Shown: positions 1 through 13,388, numbered from the stretch's first letter. The stretch: 64,000 bases of DNA from Microcaldota archaeon (GCA_021797495.1 JAJZZO010000009.1:52556-116555); one strand, 5' to 3'. Notes: generated from the sequence alone by a model not told the origin. Made by a program: numbers and translations.

Positions 1-1218
1 GCCTGGGGGTGCAACACAACGCATATATATAATTTCGAACCCATAATTTACAATTCCTCAGGTACAAGGTTTGTATTCAACAGCGTCACGATAGACGGAA
101 TAACTTCTACTGGCAATTCTGGCAACATAACTGTATCCGCATGCAAGACCCAGAGTATAACCGCATCGTATTCGGAGCAATACGAACTATACGAAGTCGC
201 ATCTCCTTCTGCAGGAGGAAGCGTTTCGCCTGGTACTTCATGGTATGCACCCTCAAGTAGCGTAACCATATCGGAGACTCCGAACACAACGGGCCATTAC
301 GTTTTCGCGAACTGGACATGTGCAGGCACAGGATGCTATTCCGGCACGGATGCAAGCACGTCAGTCACCCTCAACAATCCAATAAACGAAACTGCGGTAT
401 TCAAGACCACCACAACCACCACCACAACCATCGGATTTACTGATCCTTACGGCGTAGCTATCTCCCCCTCCGGCGCCTACGCCTATGTCGTAGACGACGC
501 TATTATCATCCCCTACGGTGGCATAAGCATTGTCAACACATCTACAAATACAATCACAAACCACACCACCGCCGTTAGCGAATTTGGTATGCCTGGTGTA
601 GCTATCTCCCCCTCCGGCGCCTACGCCTATGCCACAGCGTGCATCTACGTCAACAGTATCTGTATTGTCAGCACATCCACAAACACAATCATCAGTACTA
701 TTGGTGGATTTGATTCTCCTGCTGGGGTAGCCTTCGCCCCCTCCGGCGCCTACGCCTATGTCACAAACTCCAACCGCACCACCGTCAGCATTTTCAACAC
801 ATCCACAAACACGATTACAGGTACCATTGGCGGGTTTTATAGTCCTGATGCCGTAGCTATCTCCCCCTCCGGCGCCTACGCCTATGTCGCAAACTACGGC
901 AACAGCACAGTCAGCATCGTCAGCACATCCACAAACACAATCACCGGCACCATTACCGGATTTGTTAACAATCCTCTCGGCGTAGCTTTCGCCCCCTCCG
1001 GCGCCTACGCCTATGTCGCAGACGGCAATGCTTATACTGTCAAAATTGTCAGCACATCCACAAACACAATCACCGGCACCATTACTGGATTTTATCTTCC
1101 TCAAGGCGTAGCTTTCGCCCCCTCCGGCGCCTACGCCTATGTAACAAACTACAACAGCACCGTTAGCATCGTCAACACATCCACAAACACAATCACCGGC
1201 ACCATTGCCAACACTTAA
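1..1218 (+). CDS. Surface beta-propeller protein with YVTN-type repeats (5' end outside window)
   Basis: Frame 1 is open from the first base to the TAA at 1216-1218, so the gene begins before the window; 405 residues are visible. Residues about 60-130 resemble an InlB-type or similar Gly/Trp-rich surface repeat (GGSVSPG ... FANWTC). A run of threonines (about 137-144) forms a linker. Then come six repeats of about 42 residues with the core GVAxxPSGAYAYV and TVSIVxTSTNTITGTI, as in archaeal YVTN beta-propeller surface proteins. There is no C-terminal membrane segment, so any anchor or signal peptide must be upstream. The repeats are nearly identical in DNA, which leaves a long antisense frame open; that frame is an artefact. 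Family call is good; ligand unknown. Confidence 0.85.
   Translation, partial: AWGCNTTHIYNFEPIIYNSSGTRFVFNSVTIDGITSTGNSGNITVSACKTQSITASYSEQYELYEVASPSAGGSVSPGTSWYAPSSSVTISETPNTTGHYVFANWTCAGTGCYSGTDASTSVTLNNPINETAVFKTTTTTTTTIGFTDPYGVAISPSGAYAYVVDDAIIIPYGGISIVNTSTNTITNHTTAVSEFGMPGVAISPSGAYAYATACIYVNSICIVSTSTNTIISTIGGFDSPAGVAFAPSGAYAYVTNSNRTTVSIFNTSTNTITGTIGGFYSPDAVAISPSGAYAYVANYGNSTVSIVSTSTNTITGTITGFVNNPLGVAFAPSGAYAYVADGNAYTVKIVSTSTNTITGTITGFYLPQGVAFAPSGAYAYVTNYNSTVSIVNTSTNTITGTIANT
420..1210 (+). repeat. Six tandem coding repeats of about 125-130 bp
   Basis: Each unit carries the blocks ccctccggcgcctacgccta and acatccacaaacacaatcac almost unchanged, while the bases between vary. The units encode the beta-propeller blades of the surface protein. 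Near-identity in DNA suggests recent duplication or gene conversion. Confidence 0.9.
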
Positions 1219-1689
1219 ACATCATAGAGACTTCAGTAAACTCTACTGACCCTAAAATAACCACAGCCCAAAGGTATAAAATTCTCATTCGAAGACGTCT
1301 ATGTATATATGCATGTTACATGGAACTAGCACATAAGATACAATATCAGAATCTTTTACCATGCAGTTGTCAAATAGGTATTCACCATACGTGGTACTAA
1401 AAGAAATTCCGAAGCACAGGCTAAGATAGTTCAAAGGGCGTTTCTGGATTGCGAGATACAGTAATGGAAGCGTCTGTTCGGGCGATGAAACTACAGAAAT
1501 TATATCAGAAGACAGGATATCTCAGGACATATAATACCTACATGGTGCTACCTGGTTTTTAAGGCATAGAGAAGGTCATTTGCTGTAAGATATTAGAGCC
1601 CTAAAAGCCATAGAGCTATATGACCTAAATAAACCTGCAAATAGGAAAGTATTTTAGCGTTTAAATAGAAATTCTGAATAGGTGTATTC
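1219..1689. other. Intergenic region without a recognised gene
   Basis: About 470 bp with no long open frame on either strand. Short frames broken by stops (around 1391-1600) might be the remains of a decayed gene, but I recognise no family. The right end holds the promoter of the oxidoreductase operon. Confidence 0.5.
1660..1667 (+). promoter_or_regulatory. TATA box of the oxidoreductase operon
   Basis: TTTAAATA starts 30 bp upstream of the ATG at 1690. This is the expected spacing for an archaeal promoter whose transcript starts at or next to the start codon (leaderless). Confidence 0.6.
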
Positions 1690-5223
<3,534 letters not shown>

Positions 5224-5227
5224 CTGT

Positions 5228-5665
5228 TCAATCTTCGGAGAATTTGTCTTTGGGCTTTCCCACCCTTATTAAACGCGATAGCGCCGGAATGCTCGTACTG
5301 GTACCATTTATCGCGTCTTCTATGTACGGCTTTAACTCCTTCGGAGTGTTCGGATGTGCGTATATATCCCAAAGCAGCCTTTGCGATTTTATCTCTTTTA
5401 TAGCTGAGTATGCTATTGCCATTACCATATAAGGCTCTGCTTCGCCAAAAAGTTTTATCAGCGTGTTGGTTTTGCGTGCCTCATCCTTGATCAACGAGAA
5501 AGCAGAAATGGATAGCGTCGGGTATTTTGCGCATAACGCCACCTTGACAATATCGTCGTCGGTAAAATTAGAGTTCAAAAGAACCCAATTCCTGTGGGCA
5601 AGGCTAAGCCTCTCGTCAAACACCGTTTGCAAATCATTACTGCTTTTTTTCTCCCTCCACATCAA
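5228..5665 (-). CDS. Hypothetical helical protein
   Basis: The 145-residue protein is charged and mostly helical. Its short repeated Leu/Ala-rich helices end in a segment like the NPNTP turns of leucine-rich-repeat-variant proteins (HPNTPKEL, about residues 105-112). It has no signal peptide or membrane segment. It is convergent with the RibA-like gene, only 4 bp apart. An AT-rich TATA-like element lies about 25 bp upstream. I do not recognise the family. Confidence 0.6.
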   Translation of the reverse strand: MMWREKKSSNDLQTVFDERLSLAHRNWVLLNSNFTDDDIVKVALCAKYPTLSISAFSLIKDEARKTNTLIKLFGEAEPYMVMAIAYSAIKEIKSQRLLWDIYAHPNTPKELKPYIEDAINGTSTSIPALSRLIRVGKPKDKFSED

Positions 5666-5724
5666 AGAAATAACGGTAAGACAGTAATAAAAAGTTAAGC
5701 TTTGGCAGTTTTACAAATGATTTA

Positions 5725-5931
5725 TTAATCTCCCGCTCCGCACGCGCACATGCCGTTTTCATCTATCCTGCTTCCGCAAATAGGGCATATATGTTCCTTG
5801 GAATATTTTACCTCATGGTATCCCTTGGAATACAGTTCCTTGTGCGGGTCCTTTGACCTGTATTTGCCTTTTATCATTTTTTTAAGTTCTGCCTTGGTCT
5901 TCTTTGAATTTTTGTGCTCTTGATTCCTCAT
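5725..5931 (-). CDS. Small zinc-ribbon protein
   Basis: A 68-residue basic protein with a lysine-rich N-terminal half and a C-terminal CPICGS ... CACGAG pair of cysteine knuckles, a typical zinc ribbon. Proteins of this size in archaea often bind nucleic acid or ribosomes, but nothing here fixes the role. It stands alone between a leftward gene and a rightward gene. Confidence 0.6.
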   Translation of the reverse strand: MRNQEHKNSKKTKAELKKMIKGKYRSKDPHKELYSKGYHEVKYSKEHICPICGSRIDENGMCACGAGD

Positions 5932-6017
5932 CGCACCACCACATTAACTATTAGCGTTTTTTATATTTAAGCTTTATGCCAAAAGACTTTTACGGGTAAA
6001 CTGCCATCAATCTGTAC

Positions 6018-6026
6018 TATATAAAT
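6018..6026 (+). promoter_or_regulatory. TATA box deciding the start of the pilin-like gene
   Basis: TATATAAAT lies 24-32 bp upstream of ATG 6050. It favours that codon over the TTG at 6029, which would fall inside or upstream of the transcript start. Confidence 0.55.
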
Positions 6027-6049
6027 AATTGACGATACAAGGTATATCA

Positions 6050-6859
6050 ATGGAGGTCATGGATAAGGCAAAACATTCCGATAAACGCAACCAAAAGTTG
6101 CAATCGGCAGTGGAAATGCTCAGTGTTTATTCGTGGGCTTTGATATTGATAGCCATGGTCGTGGCTCTGGTTTTTGTGCTTAACGGGCCATTTGCCCCAG
6201 TGCAGTATCTATCATCAAGCTGCAATATAGAACCGCTTATGCTTTGCATGCACACCTATCTTGCGCCATATACAAAATCCGGGAATCCCATAAAATTTAC
6301 CCTTATATTCGTAAACAACATGGGGGTAACTTTGAATTTTACTGCAGAACCATTTAACGTAACTACTACTAACGTTGGAGGGAAAGGGACGGTTAACAGC
6401 AGCGGAACCTGTTTGCCCTCAAGGGCGCATGCCGGAAGTGAGGTCATATGCACGGCAGACATATACGGGACAGTAGAGCCGCCAATGTACAGCAGCACGA
6501 GCACGAGCTTCAAGCTAAGCTATTACATATGCAAGGGCGCGTCCTGTTCCGGTCCGTACGTTTCTACGGGAACTTCAATACAGCAGATATCCCCAGGTTC
6601 TGCAAACCTGGTTAACCTTTCGATAAAAACAAATCCGAGCAACGGCAGGGTTGTTATAAACGGCATAAGCTACAGCAACGGGATAATAATCCCATTGGAG
6701 AAAGAGAATTATACGATATACGCAGTACCACCAAACGGGTATTCGTTCGGCCACTGGACCATAACCTCGCAGACATCCAACATAATAAATTCAAACTCCT
6801 TACAGACGACACTTTCACTAAATTCGAACGCTATACTCACCGCAAATTTTACAACATAA
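6050..6859 (+). CDS. Membrane-anchored surface protein with pilin-like N-terminus
   Basis: About 269 residues. A short charged N-terminus (about residues 1-18) leads into QSAVEMLSVYSWA and a hydrophobic helix. This resembles the type IV pilin-like QSAxEYLxxYGWA signature often seen in DPANN archaea. The exported part is rich in Ser, Thr and Asn (many NxS/T sites) and has four or more cysteines. The C-terminal 80 residues form an InlB-like/PEGA-like repeat (NPSNGRVVING ... GYSFGHW ... LTANF). The TTG 21 bp upstream is less likely because of the TATA position. Probably displayed on the cell surface or in a pilus-like fibre; partner unknown. Confidence 0.7.
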   Translation: MEVMDKAKHSDKRNQKLQSAVEMLSVYSWALILIAMVVALVFVLNGPFAPVQYLSSSCNIEPLMLCMHTYLAPYTKSGNPIKFTLIFVNNMGVTLNFTAEPFNVTTTNVGGKGTVNSSGTCLPSRAHAGSEVICTADIYGTVEPPMYSSTSTSFKLSYYICKGASCSGPYVSTGTSIQQISPGSANLVNLSIKTNPSNGRVVINGISYSNGIIIPLEKENYTIYAVPPNGYSFGHWTITSQTSNIINSNSLQTTLSLNSNAILTANFTT

Positions 6860-6913
6860 TAATTTAAGAAGCAAGCTAAAGCTTGTCTAATATCAATGGT
6901 TCAGGTATAATCC

Positions 6914-8524
6914 ATGCAGATAAACATTGCAGACGGGGTTGACATAGACGCCCAGCGCATAGTGACTGGAAGGTGCTGCGTGATAGGTCAGAGCGGCTCA
7001 GGAAAATCTTTTCTGATAGGGGTTTTTGCGGAAGAGCTTGCGAGGGCGCATCTTCCGTTTCTCATAATAGACACTGAGGGCGAATACGTTAACCTCGGCA
7101 AGGCCTACGGCCTCTTGGTTGTGGGCAACGGTCCGGAATCGAATGTAGGCATAGAAACAAACTACGAGCTTCTTTTCAGGCAAAGCATACAGGCGAAGAA
7201 GCCTATAGTCATGGACGTTTCAGACGTGATAGACCCACAGCAAGCGGTCTATAATGCAATAAAAGCGCTTTACGCCGTTGAAGAACAGCTCAGGGCTCCA
7301 TACTTGATAATAATAGAAGAGGCCGACAAGTTCGTGCCGCAGGTAGTGAAAGGCAGGATAAACATAATCGAAGAGGTCAGTGTCAGGGGAAGAAAAAGGG
7401 GCATAGGACTGATGGTTGCGACGCAGAGGCCCGCGAACATAAGCAAGAACGTTCTGGCGCAGTGCTCATACGGTTTCATAGGAAGGCTAACGATAGAGAA
7501 CGATTTCGACAGCATAAGCATACTCCTGGAAAACAGGAAGCGCATGGAAGAGGTGGCAAAGCTCAGCACTGGGGAGTTCATGCCTTTCGGCATAGGCAAG
7601 GACGAGGTCTTCAAGGTAAAAGACAGGAGCGTCGTACATTCGGGGAGCACTCCGTCCATAGATTACAGCGAAAAGGCAGACGTGAGCATAGAGTCCATAG
7701 TTGCTCAGCTTAGCAGCGCCGCTGCTATCAGAAAGCCCACCGTTCCGAGGCAAAACCCGAGAAAGCCGCGGGAAGCCGCCGGAGACAGACAAGATGCAGA
7801 GAAATCAGAGAAATTGCAGATAATATCTGCGGCGCATGAAAAGGAGGAGCTCATGCAAAGGCTGCAGGGAACAAAAAGCGCCCTGGCTAAGATAATGCGC
7901 AAGAATAATTACTCCATAGAATCGCTTGACACTGTTTACGTGCCGTTCGTAAGCCTAAAACTGCTGGTCCCTGTAGGCAAGGGCTCGGATTACAGGGAGT
8001 TTGAAGCGATATACGACAGCAGCATGCGCGAAGTTTCCATCGGAAAGGACATAAAAATACTGAGGCACGCGCCGCAAAGAATCCATAAGCTCAACGAGAA
8101 AGAGCTGTCGGCCCTCGAAACTCTGAGGAGGTTCAAACGTTCAAAGGCCGAGCGGCTTGCCAAGGAATGCAATATGGATGTTGCTGTAGCTGAGAAGCTG
8201 CTGATAAGCCTTGAAAGCAGGTCGCTGGTGGATTTTGATGGAAAGGACTACAGGTCAAAGGCCATACCAAAGAAAAGCTTTTCAATGCCGCAAACTCTTG
8301 AAACCGAGCCTGAAGGAACTGTATTTGATATGGACACTAAAGCCATACCTAAATTGGTAGACAACAACTATCCGGGGTGCAGGCTTGAATCGTACTCGGT
8401 TTTCTACGTCCCCTTTTACAGCGCAAGGCTCAGGTACAAGAACAAGGTAAAGGTTGCCATATTCAACCCCATAAGCCTGAAAGAGGAAAAGGCTTCACGT
8501 TTCAACAGCTTCACAAAAACCTGA
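6914..8524 (+). CDS. HerA/DUF87-type ATPase
   Basis: This 536-residue protein has a HerA-like P-loop ATPase core. Walker A is GQSGSGKS (25-32). Walker B is LIIIEEAD (131-138), followed by VRGRKRGIG and VATQRPA. The family contains DNA-pumping hexamers (HerA works with NurA and Mre11/Rad50 in end resection) and relatives with other roles. The C-terminal half (about 350-536) differs from classic HerA and contains a helix-rich, winged-helix-like stretch (about 395-450). No nurA, mre11 or rad50 is adjacent, so its own partner is unknown. Confidence 0.8.
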   Translation: MQINIADGVDIDAQRIVTGRCCVIGQSGSGKSFLIGVFAEELARAHLPFLIIDTEGEYVNLGKAYGLLVVGNGPESNVGIETNYELLFRQSIQAKKPIVMDVSDVIDPQQAVYNAIKALYAVEEQLRAPYLIIIEEADKFVPQVVKGRINIIEEVSVRGRKRGIGLMVATQRPANISKNVLAQCSYGFIGRLTIENDFDSISILLENRKRMEEVAKLSTGEFMPFGIGKDEVFKVKDRSVVHSGSTPSIDYSEKADVSIESIVAQLSSAAAIRKPTVPRQNPRKPREAAGDRQDAEKSEKLQIISAAHEKEELMQRLQGTKSALAKIMRKNNYSIESLDTVYVPFVSLKLLVPVGKGSDYREFEAIYDSSMREVSIGKDIKILRHAPQRIHKLNEKELSALETLRRFKRSKAERLAKECNMDVAVAEKLLISLESRSLVDFDGKDYRSKAIPKKSFSMPQTLETEPEGTVFDMDTKAIPKLVDNNYPGCRLESYSVFYVPFYSARLRYKNKVKVAIFNPISLKEEKASRFNSFTKT

Positions 8525-8559
8525 AAACAAACGCCTTCCAACTGCCGAATAAATAAATT

Positions 8560-9213
8560 TTATTCTGTTAGTTCATTATCGACTTCAGAGACTATGCGCT
8601 TGGCAATACCTACTGCTTTATCTTCATTCTCATCAACTGTGCTCCCGGGTCTGACAGGTTTAAACGAATGGTCTGCGTTTTCTATCACGTTTAGCTTATA
8701 CTTTGCCAATATCGGCGGCGCTTTTTCAACATCCCAAACATGATCTGAATCTCCCACTATAAACTCAACAGGAAGCATGGCACTTTCTAGGTGTATATGT
8801 GTGAGCTCGAATCTGACTTCGTTAGGTTTATCTGGTTTATGGAGCGGGTAGCCTAATGCAATGACCTTTTTTATACCGAGATCATCTCTGCCTGCGAGCA
8901 AGGTAGATACATAGCCACCATAGGATTTGCCTATAAGTACCACGTTATCTGTACCTATATATTTTATGCACGCCGTCAGTTCTGCTTCGCTTTTACCTAC
9001 ATTACCCATTGCGATTCTGCCTTCGTTGACGAATGAGAAGTTGAATCTTAGTACTGAATATTTATCCACAAAGGCATCAAAAAGTTTCTGTATTAAACTG
9101 TGGTTCATGTTGTTATTGCCGCCGTGTGCTATGACTATGTTCAGCTTCGAACCTGGTTTTCTAGATATTTCTGCATCTATGCTATATTCCCCGACTTGTA
9201 TCGTATCCATCAT
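8560..9213 (-). CDS. Alpha/beta hydrolase, dienelactone hydrolase/KANL3-Tex30-like
   Basis: A compact 217-residue alpha/beta hydrolase. The nucleophile elbow is GKSYGG (Ser97), the acid lies in GDSDHVWD (Asp155 or Asp157) and the histidine is His182 in NADHSF. An AHGG oxyanion motif lies at 30-32. There is no signal peptide, so it is cytoplasmic. Substrate cannot be predicted. It is followed on the same strand by nothing closely spaced; the metallo-hydrolase upstream (9270-9938) is also leftward and could share a transcript. Confidence 0.8.
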   Translation of the reverse strand: MMDTIQVGEYSIDAEISRKPGSKLNIVIAHGGNNNMNHSLIQKLFDAFVDKYSVLRFNFSFVNEGRIAMGNVGKSEAELTACIKYIGTDNVVLIGKSYGGYVSTLLAGRDDLGIKKVIALGYPLHKPDKPNEVRFELTHIHLESAMLPVEFIVGDSDHVWDVEKAPPILAKYKLNVIENADHSFKPVRPGSTVDENEDKAVGIAKRIVSEVDNELTE

Positions 9214-9269
9214 TTCAACACCGTTTTTATTTATATCTTATCTAGCGCTTTGCCCTTGGTCAAGCTTTA

Positions 9270-9938
9270 CTAGGTATTTTTGAGCGTGTAAACATCTCCA
9301 GACTTCATTATTGGCACTTCAGCCTTGCCGCTTAGCATCTCCTTGAGCTCTTCAGGGTTTTGCCGTATTACTGGGAATGTGTTGAAGTGCATCGGAAGCA
9401 CCACCTTTGCTCCAAGCCATTCGGCAGCCGTAGCCGCTTCTTTAGGGCCCATGGTGAAAAAGCCCCCTATCGGAAGCATAGCTATGTCTGGCTTGTACAT
9501 CTCGCCTATGAGCTTCATGTCACCAAAAAGGCCTGTATCGCCGGCATGATATACCGTAATTCCACTGCATCTTATCACGAAGCCTGATGGATTTCCGCTA
9601 TGCGCTGCAGGCGTGAGTGCAGCCTCAAGCTTTCCCAGATTTGCATAAGTGCCTATGTTCATGCCTAACGCCAAATCCTCCTTGAGCCCTGCCTTCTTGG
9701 CCTCTTCCACTGTTTCAAACACTGCAACCAGTTTTGCGTTGTTCGCGTTTGCTATCTTCACCGCATCGCCCATATGGTCAAAGTGGTTATGCGTTACAAA
9801 CACATAGTCTATGCCGCTTATCTCAGAGCTTTTCATTGCCGAAGAGGGATTGCTGTCCAAAAACGGGTCTATGATGGCCTTCACAGAACCGAAATCCATA
9901 AGCCATGCTGCATGTCCAAGCCATTTAAAGTCGGCCAT
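9270..9938 (-). CDS. Metal-dependent hydrolase of the metallo-beta-lactamase fold (UPF0173)
   Basis: From the ATG at 9938 the protein has 222 residues and begins MADFKWLGHAAW, matching the usual UPF0173 N-terminus. A GTG/ATG further upstream (to 9992) would add 18 residues with no family match. The metal motif HNHFDH, a distal HAGDTG and a late PMHFNT histidine are present, as expected for two-metal hydrolases of this fold. The natural substrate of UPF0173 is not firmly known. Confidence 0.8.
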   Translation of the reverse strand: MADFKWLGHAAWLMDFGSVKAIIDPFLDSNPSSAMKSSEISGIDYVFVTHNHFDHMGDAVKIANANNAKLVAVFETVEEAKKAGLKEDLALGMNIGTYANLGKLEAALTPAAHSGNPSGFVIRCSGITVYHAGDTGLFGDMKLIGEMYKPDIAMLPIGGFFTMGPKEAATAAEWLGAKVVLPMHFNTFPVIRQNPEELKEMLSGKAEVPIMKSGDVYTLKNT

Positions 9939-10078
9939 ATTACCACAATACTTGTTTTCCTGCAAAACCATTAATGCCTTTCTTGCAATCATGTTGTAAG
10001 AAGGGTAACGCTGTGCCCCTGTCCCATTTTCGGCAAATAACCAAGCAATAAATATTATTGGCTCTAAATAATCTAATT

Positions 10079-10837
10079 ATGGTTTCAGGAAGCGATTCTA
10101 AGAAGGCAGGCCGATACAGGGAAACATTAAAGGAGGATTTGTTCACTAAGTACGGCGATATCTTCGAGCGAAGCTATAATCACCTCAAAAAAATGCGCAA
10201 TCTATATTCTGTTGACGACACCATTGTCCATTCGGAAATGCGAAAATTATCAACACAGGGGCTTTTCGGAAGTTTTATGGAAAAACTAAAGTCCATAGTA
10301 TCAAGCCAGTATTCTAAAGATGCAACTAGTGGTGAAAAGTCAAAGGCCTTATTCTCAAACTTGGTACTGGATATAACAGCCGTGGTGGACGTATCTGCCG
10401 ATATCGGTGAGATATACAAAGTCGATAATTCGAAAAAGAGCCTTATGGAGCTCAATATAATGCTGGCAGATAAGCTGCTTGACGATCCCAATTACTGCAG
10501 GAAGGCAATAAAATTACTGAACAAGGTTGCGATAAACTCTTTTGCAATAAAAGAGATAATGGAGCACAACTCTGTAGACTTTGAAGATAAGGAGCTTATC
10601 GGAACGCTTACTGTTGAACTTTTCGAATCGCTGATTTACGCGCATGATTCTATGCCATCGAACAGGTACAGGAACCTGGTAAATAAGTCTTTTTCCATGG
10701 TCGAGGGTAGGAAAAAGGGCTATAACATAGCACTATTAAGGCGTGAAGAAATCTCAAGCGGTATAGCTGATGATAAAATAGCGATAAACCGGCTTGTCGG
10801 CCTGCATTATCTGATAAAGAACATAATCAGGGAATAA
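10079..10837 (+). CDS. Hypothetical helical protein
   Basis: 252 residues from ATG 10079. A TATA-like AATAAATATT at 10047-10056 sits about 30 bp upstream and argues against the TTG at 10058. The protein is charged and nearly all alpha-helical, with no signal peptide, no membrane segment and no cysteine cluster. No family recognised. Confidence 0.6.
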   Translation: MVSGSDSKKAGRYRETLKEDLFTKYGDIFERSYNHLKKMRNLYSVDDTIVHSEMRKLSTQGLFGSFMEKLKSIVSSQYSKDATSGEKSKALFSNLVLDITAVVDVSADIGEIYKVDNSKKSLMELNIMLADKLLDDPNYCRKAIKLLNKVAINSFAIKEIMEHNSVDFEDKELIGTLTVELFESLIYAHDSMPSNRYRNLVNKSFSMVEGRKKGYNIALLRREEISSGIADDKIAINRLVGLHYLIKNIIRE

Positions 10838-10865
10838 GCCTGAAATGTGCCTCTTCTATATATTT

Positions 10866-12605
10866 TTATTTCCTTAGCCTTGCCTTTATCTGCTCAATCT
10901 GCTTTTCGTTCGAAGAAACTAATGATTCATAATTTTGCATGTAATATTCGTTTGGCACTACACCATTTTCCTTCGCGTACGATTCTATTGTTCCTATTAT
11001 CTCCTTGTTCAGGTTGGACAATCTGGCCGCGAGCCTTTCCATAGCCAAGAATCTCGCTTCTGGATCCGTTTCATGCATCAGGTAAAATCTGTTTTCTGCC
11101 ATAGAAACTTTTGCACTCATTATTGTTTCCATCTGCATGCCTTTTACGATATAATCCGGGAAAATTCTGCTTTCGACCGCGTGGGAATAAGCGTCCTTGG
11201 CTGCTTTATAAGACGTTTTTAATCCGTAACGCAGCATGTTCCAATACGCCTTGTATTCGTTTCCTGATTTAGAATATTTCGGTATCTTTTCCGAAAGCCG
11301 AAGTTGCCACTGGATTTCGTTTATCAAAACGTTATCTACTGCAGTCTGCAATATGAACGTATCAATGGTGTTGATTGTCTTACGCCTGAGGACTGATATT
11401 ACGCTCTTATCCTGTCCGTTTTTACTATTTGGCATTCTGCCTGCGTCCAGTATCCCGAACATCATGTGCGCGTTTTTCTTTGTATTATTCACATTCTTTT
11501 CTATATCCGCTTGTAAACTCTGCATCTTTTCATACGCCTTTTCAGTTATCTTTCCCTCTTCGAATAGCAGTTTCATCTTTTGCATGTAGCTCCTGTAAGC
11601 TTCCATCTGGTTATAACGTGCACCCGAGCTCATAACCGATATATTATATGCCGCCTTAAAAAATTCAAAGTCGTTCATCCTGGAATAAAACTCATCCGGA
11701 ACATCAGTTTTCTCTGTGAGACCTCTTGCCAATAGCCTTTCCATTAACGCGTAACCGATTCCAAATTGATAAGGATCGTTTTTCTTCACTAGGTCTATTG
11801 CCGTAGGGAGATATCCTCCCAGCGCTTTCGCTGAGGCGTACATAGAGGCTGCAATAACGAGCCCGCCGAGATTGTGGAGACGGTCGCTACCTGCTACATT
11901 TGTTGCCTGTTCTTGAGCCGTAAACGTTTTGATTGCCTTCTGTGATATTTCGTCGAAATCCTCCTTTTTGATGTGGTCTACATTAAGGTAGAGCTTTTCT
12001 GCGGCGTAAGATGCCACATGCCTGTTTTTATCATCAATCAGTGCAGCTAGTATTCGCGATCCGGGTCCATTGCCGACATCCAGCGATTCTATTGCGTGTC
12101 TTTTTGTTCCATCGCTTGATAAGAGAAGAGCGTCCAAAGCATTTTCCTTGTCAATATCCGAACCGCTATCATAAATTATCGATAATGCCGCTTCGTTAGC
12201 CACATTCGGGAAGAATGTGTCTCTGACCTCTTCCGATATTATTATATCGCGCGCTTTTTGTAGGAAAAGCGCTTTTTCATCGGGGTTGTCGCTTAAAGAA
12301 ATCAGAGACATCCCAACCGCAACTGCCCTCCAGTCATCGCTCCTTGCTAATCCCTTGGCAACGAATCTAAAATATTGCGCTTCGTCATGTTCGGGGTTTT
12401 GATACAATACAGTTTTTATTGCGCTTATGGAATCGTCAAATAGTTTTTCATCCCCAAAAAGGGAAACATTAAGGAGGAACTCGGAGATTTCCCTATAACT
12501 GCCAAACTTCAGCTCGCCGTCCCACGGTTCAGAAAAATAATCTGTGTAGCCTATCTCTTTTACTTTAAGTATAGTGGAAGATATTTTGCTCTCTGTAACA
12601 TCCAT
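10866..12605 (-). CDS. Large helical-repeat (HEAT-like) protein
   Basis: About 579 residues, beginning MDVTESK at 12605; a TTG at 12623 would add six residues. The first 250 residues show paired helices typical of HEAT/ARM repeats (for example ALLLSSDGTKRHAIESL and AALIDDKNRHVASYAAEKL). The rest is helical and charged. There is no signal peptide or enzyme motif. Such proteins are often scaffolds. It is convergent with the preceding gene. Identity unknown. Confidence 0.65.
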   Translation of the reverse strand: MDVTESKISSTILKVKEIGYTDYFSEPWDGELKFGSYREISEFLLNVSLFGDEKLFDDSISAIKTVLYQNPEHDEAQYFRFVAKGLARSDDWRAVAVGMSLISLSDNPDEKALFLQKARDIIISEEVRDTFFPNVANEAALSIIYDSGSDIDKENALDALLLSSDGTKRHAIESLDVGNGPGSRILAALIDDKNRHVASYAAEKLYLNVDHIKKEDFDEISQKAIKTFTAQEQATNVAGSDRLHNLGGLVIAASMYASAKALGGYLPTAIDLVKKNDPYQFGIGYALMERLLARGLTEKTDVPDEFYSRMNDFEFFKAAYNISVMSSGARYNQMEAYRSYMQKMKLLFEEGKITEKAYEKMQSLQADIEKNVNNTKKNAHMMFGILDAGRMPNSKNGQDKSVISVLRRKTINTIDTFILQTAVDNVLINEIQWQLRLSEKIPKYSKSGNEYKAYWNMLRYGLKTSYKAAKDAYSHAVESRIFPDYIVKGMQMETIMSAKVSMAENRFYLMHETDPEARFLAMERLAARLSNLNKEIIGTIESYAKENGVVPNEYYMQNYESLVSSNEKQIEQIKARLRK

Positions 12606-12735
12606 TTTTCTATATTTAAACAAGAAACCACTTCAAGCTTTTAATAGTAAGTAGAAACACTTTATATAATATATAATGGTTTTGAATGCGATGTTGTGCA
12701 CATGAAACGAATAAATATATGGAAAAACGAGTTAT

Positions 12736-13230
12736 ATGTGCGATTTTATGGCCTACAAAAAAATTTCTTACAATGAAATGATTGAAGAGGTAGCTGGAAC
12801 AAATACGAAATACTTGTACAAAAGGCTCGAAGAGGCTGGCAAAACAGAGGTCATACGCGCCATATATGATTCGCATATGAATGGCGACGACAGGATAACC
12901 AGATCTGACAACATATACTTGCTTTTCAATGACATTTCCAAATCAGATATCGATACATTCTCCAAGGAAGTTGATAGGTTTCTCAAGGATAGGAGCCTGT
13001 GGGTGGCTACAGTATACATGCTTGACGACTATACCGATAGCTTGGACAGGGCTTACAAAAGCGACAACAACACTCACGAAAGGATGGCCATATCGGAACT
13101 AAAGGCAAGGCTGATTTCCTACAAGGATGGCGCAATAAACAACATGGAACGTTCTGTAGTGATGAGCCTGAGTGAAACAGAAAGGGAAACCCTTTACAAG
13201 TATGCAGAGTACAGGATGGCATCCGAGTAA
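12736..13230 (+). CDS. Hypothetical protein
   Basis: 164 residues (or 160 from ATG 12748, MAYKKISY; a TATA-like AATAAATATA at 12709-12718 fits either). It is acidic/charged and helical with no known motif. It is divergent from the HEAT-like gene. No family recognised. Confidence 0.55.
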   Translation: MCDFMAYKKISYNEMIEEVAGTNTKYLYKRLEEAGKTEVIRAIYDSHMNGDDRITRSDNIYLLFNDISKSDIDTFSKEVDRFLKDRSLWVATVYMLDDYTDSLDRAYKSDNNTHERMAISELKARLISYKDGAINNMERSVVMSLSETERETLYKYAEYRMASE

Positions 13231-13388
13231 ACCGCCTACGAATTTATATCGATGTCAAACACGCTCAACAACGTTGTATTAGACGATTGACGTTGTCCAA
13301 ACTACAGCATATATATAAAGCAGTGAATATTATATCGCATTGGTTCCGCAATAAGCTCTGTAAAATTTGGATTTGAAGTTGGTTCATA

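Noticed and set aside
361..1104. Long minus-strand open frame (247 codons), Gly/Cys-rich
   Set aside because: It is the antisense of the beta-propeller repeats; its repeats mirror the plus-strand codons and it has no promoter.
420..1210. CRISPR-like regular repeats
   Set aside because: The repeats are in frame, about 126 bp long and encode protein blades; there are no short spacers or cas genes.
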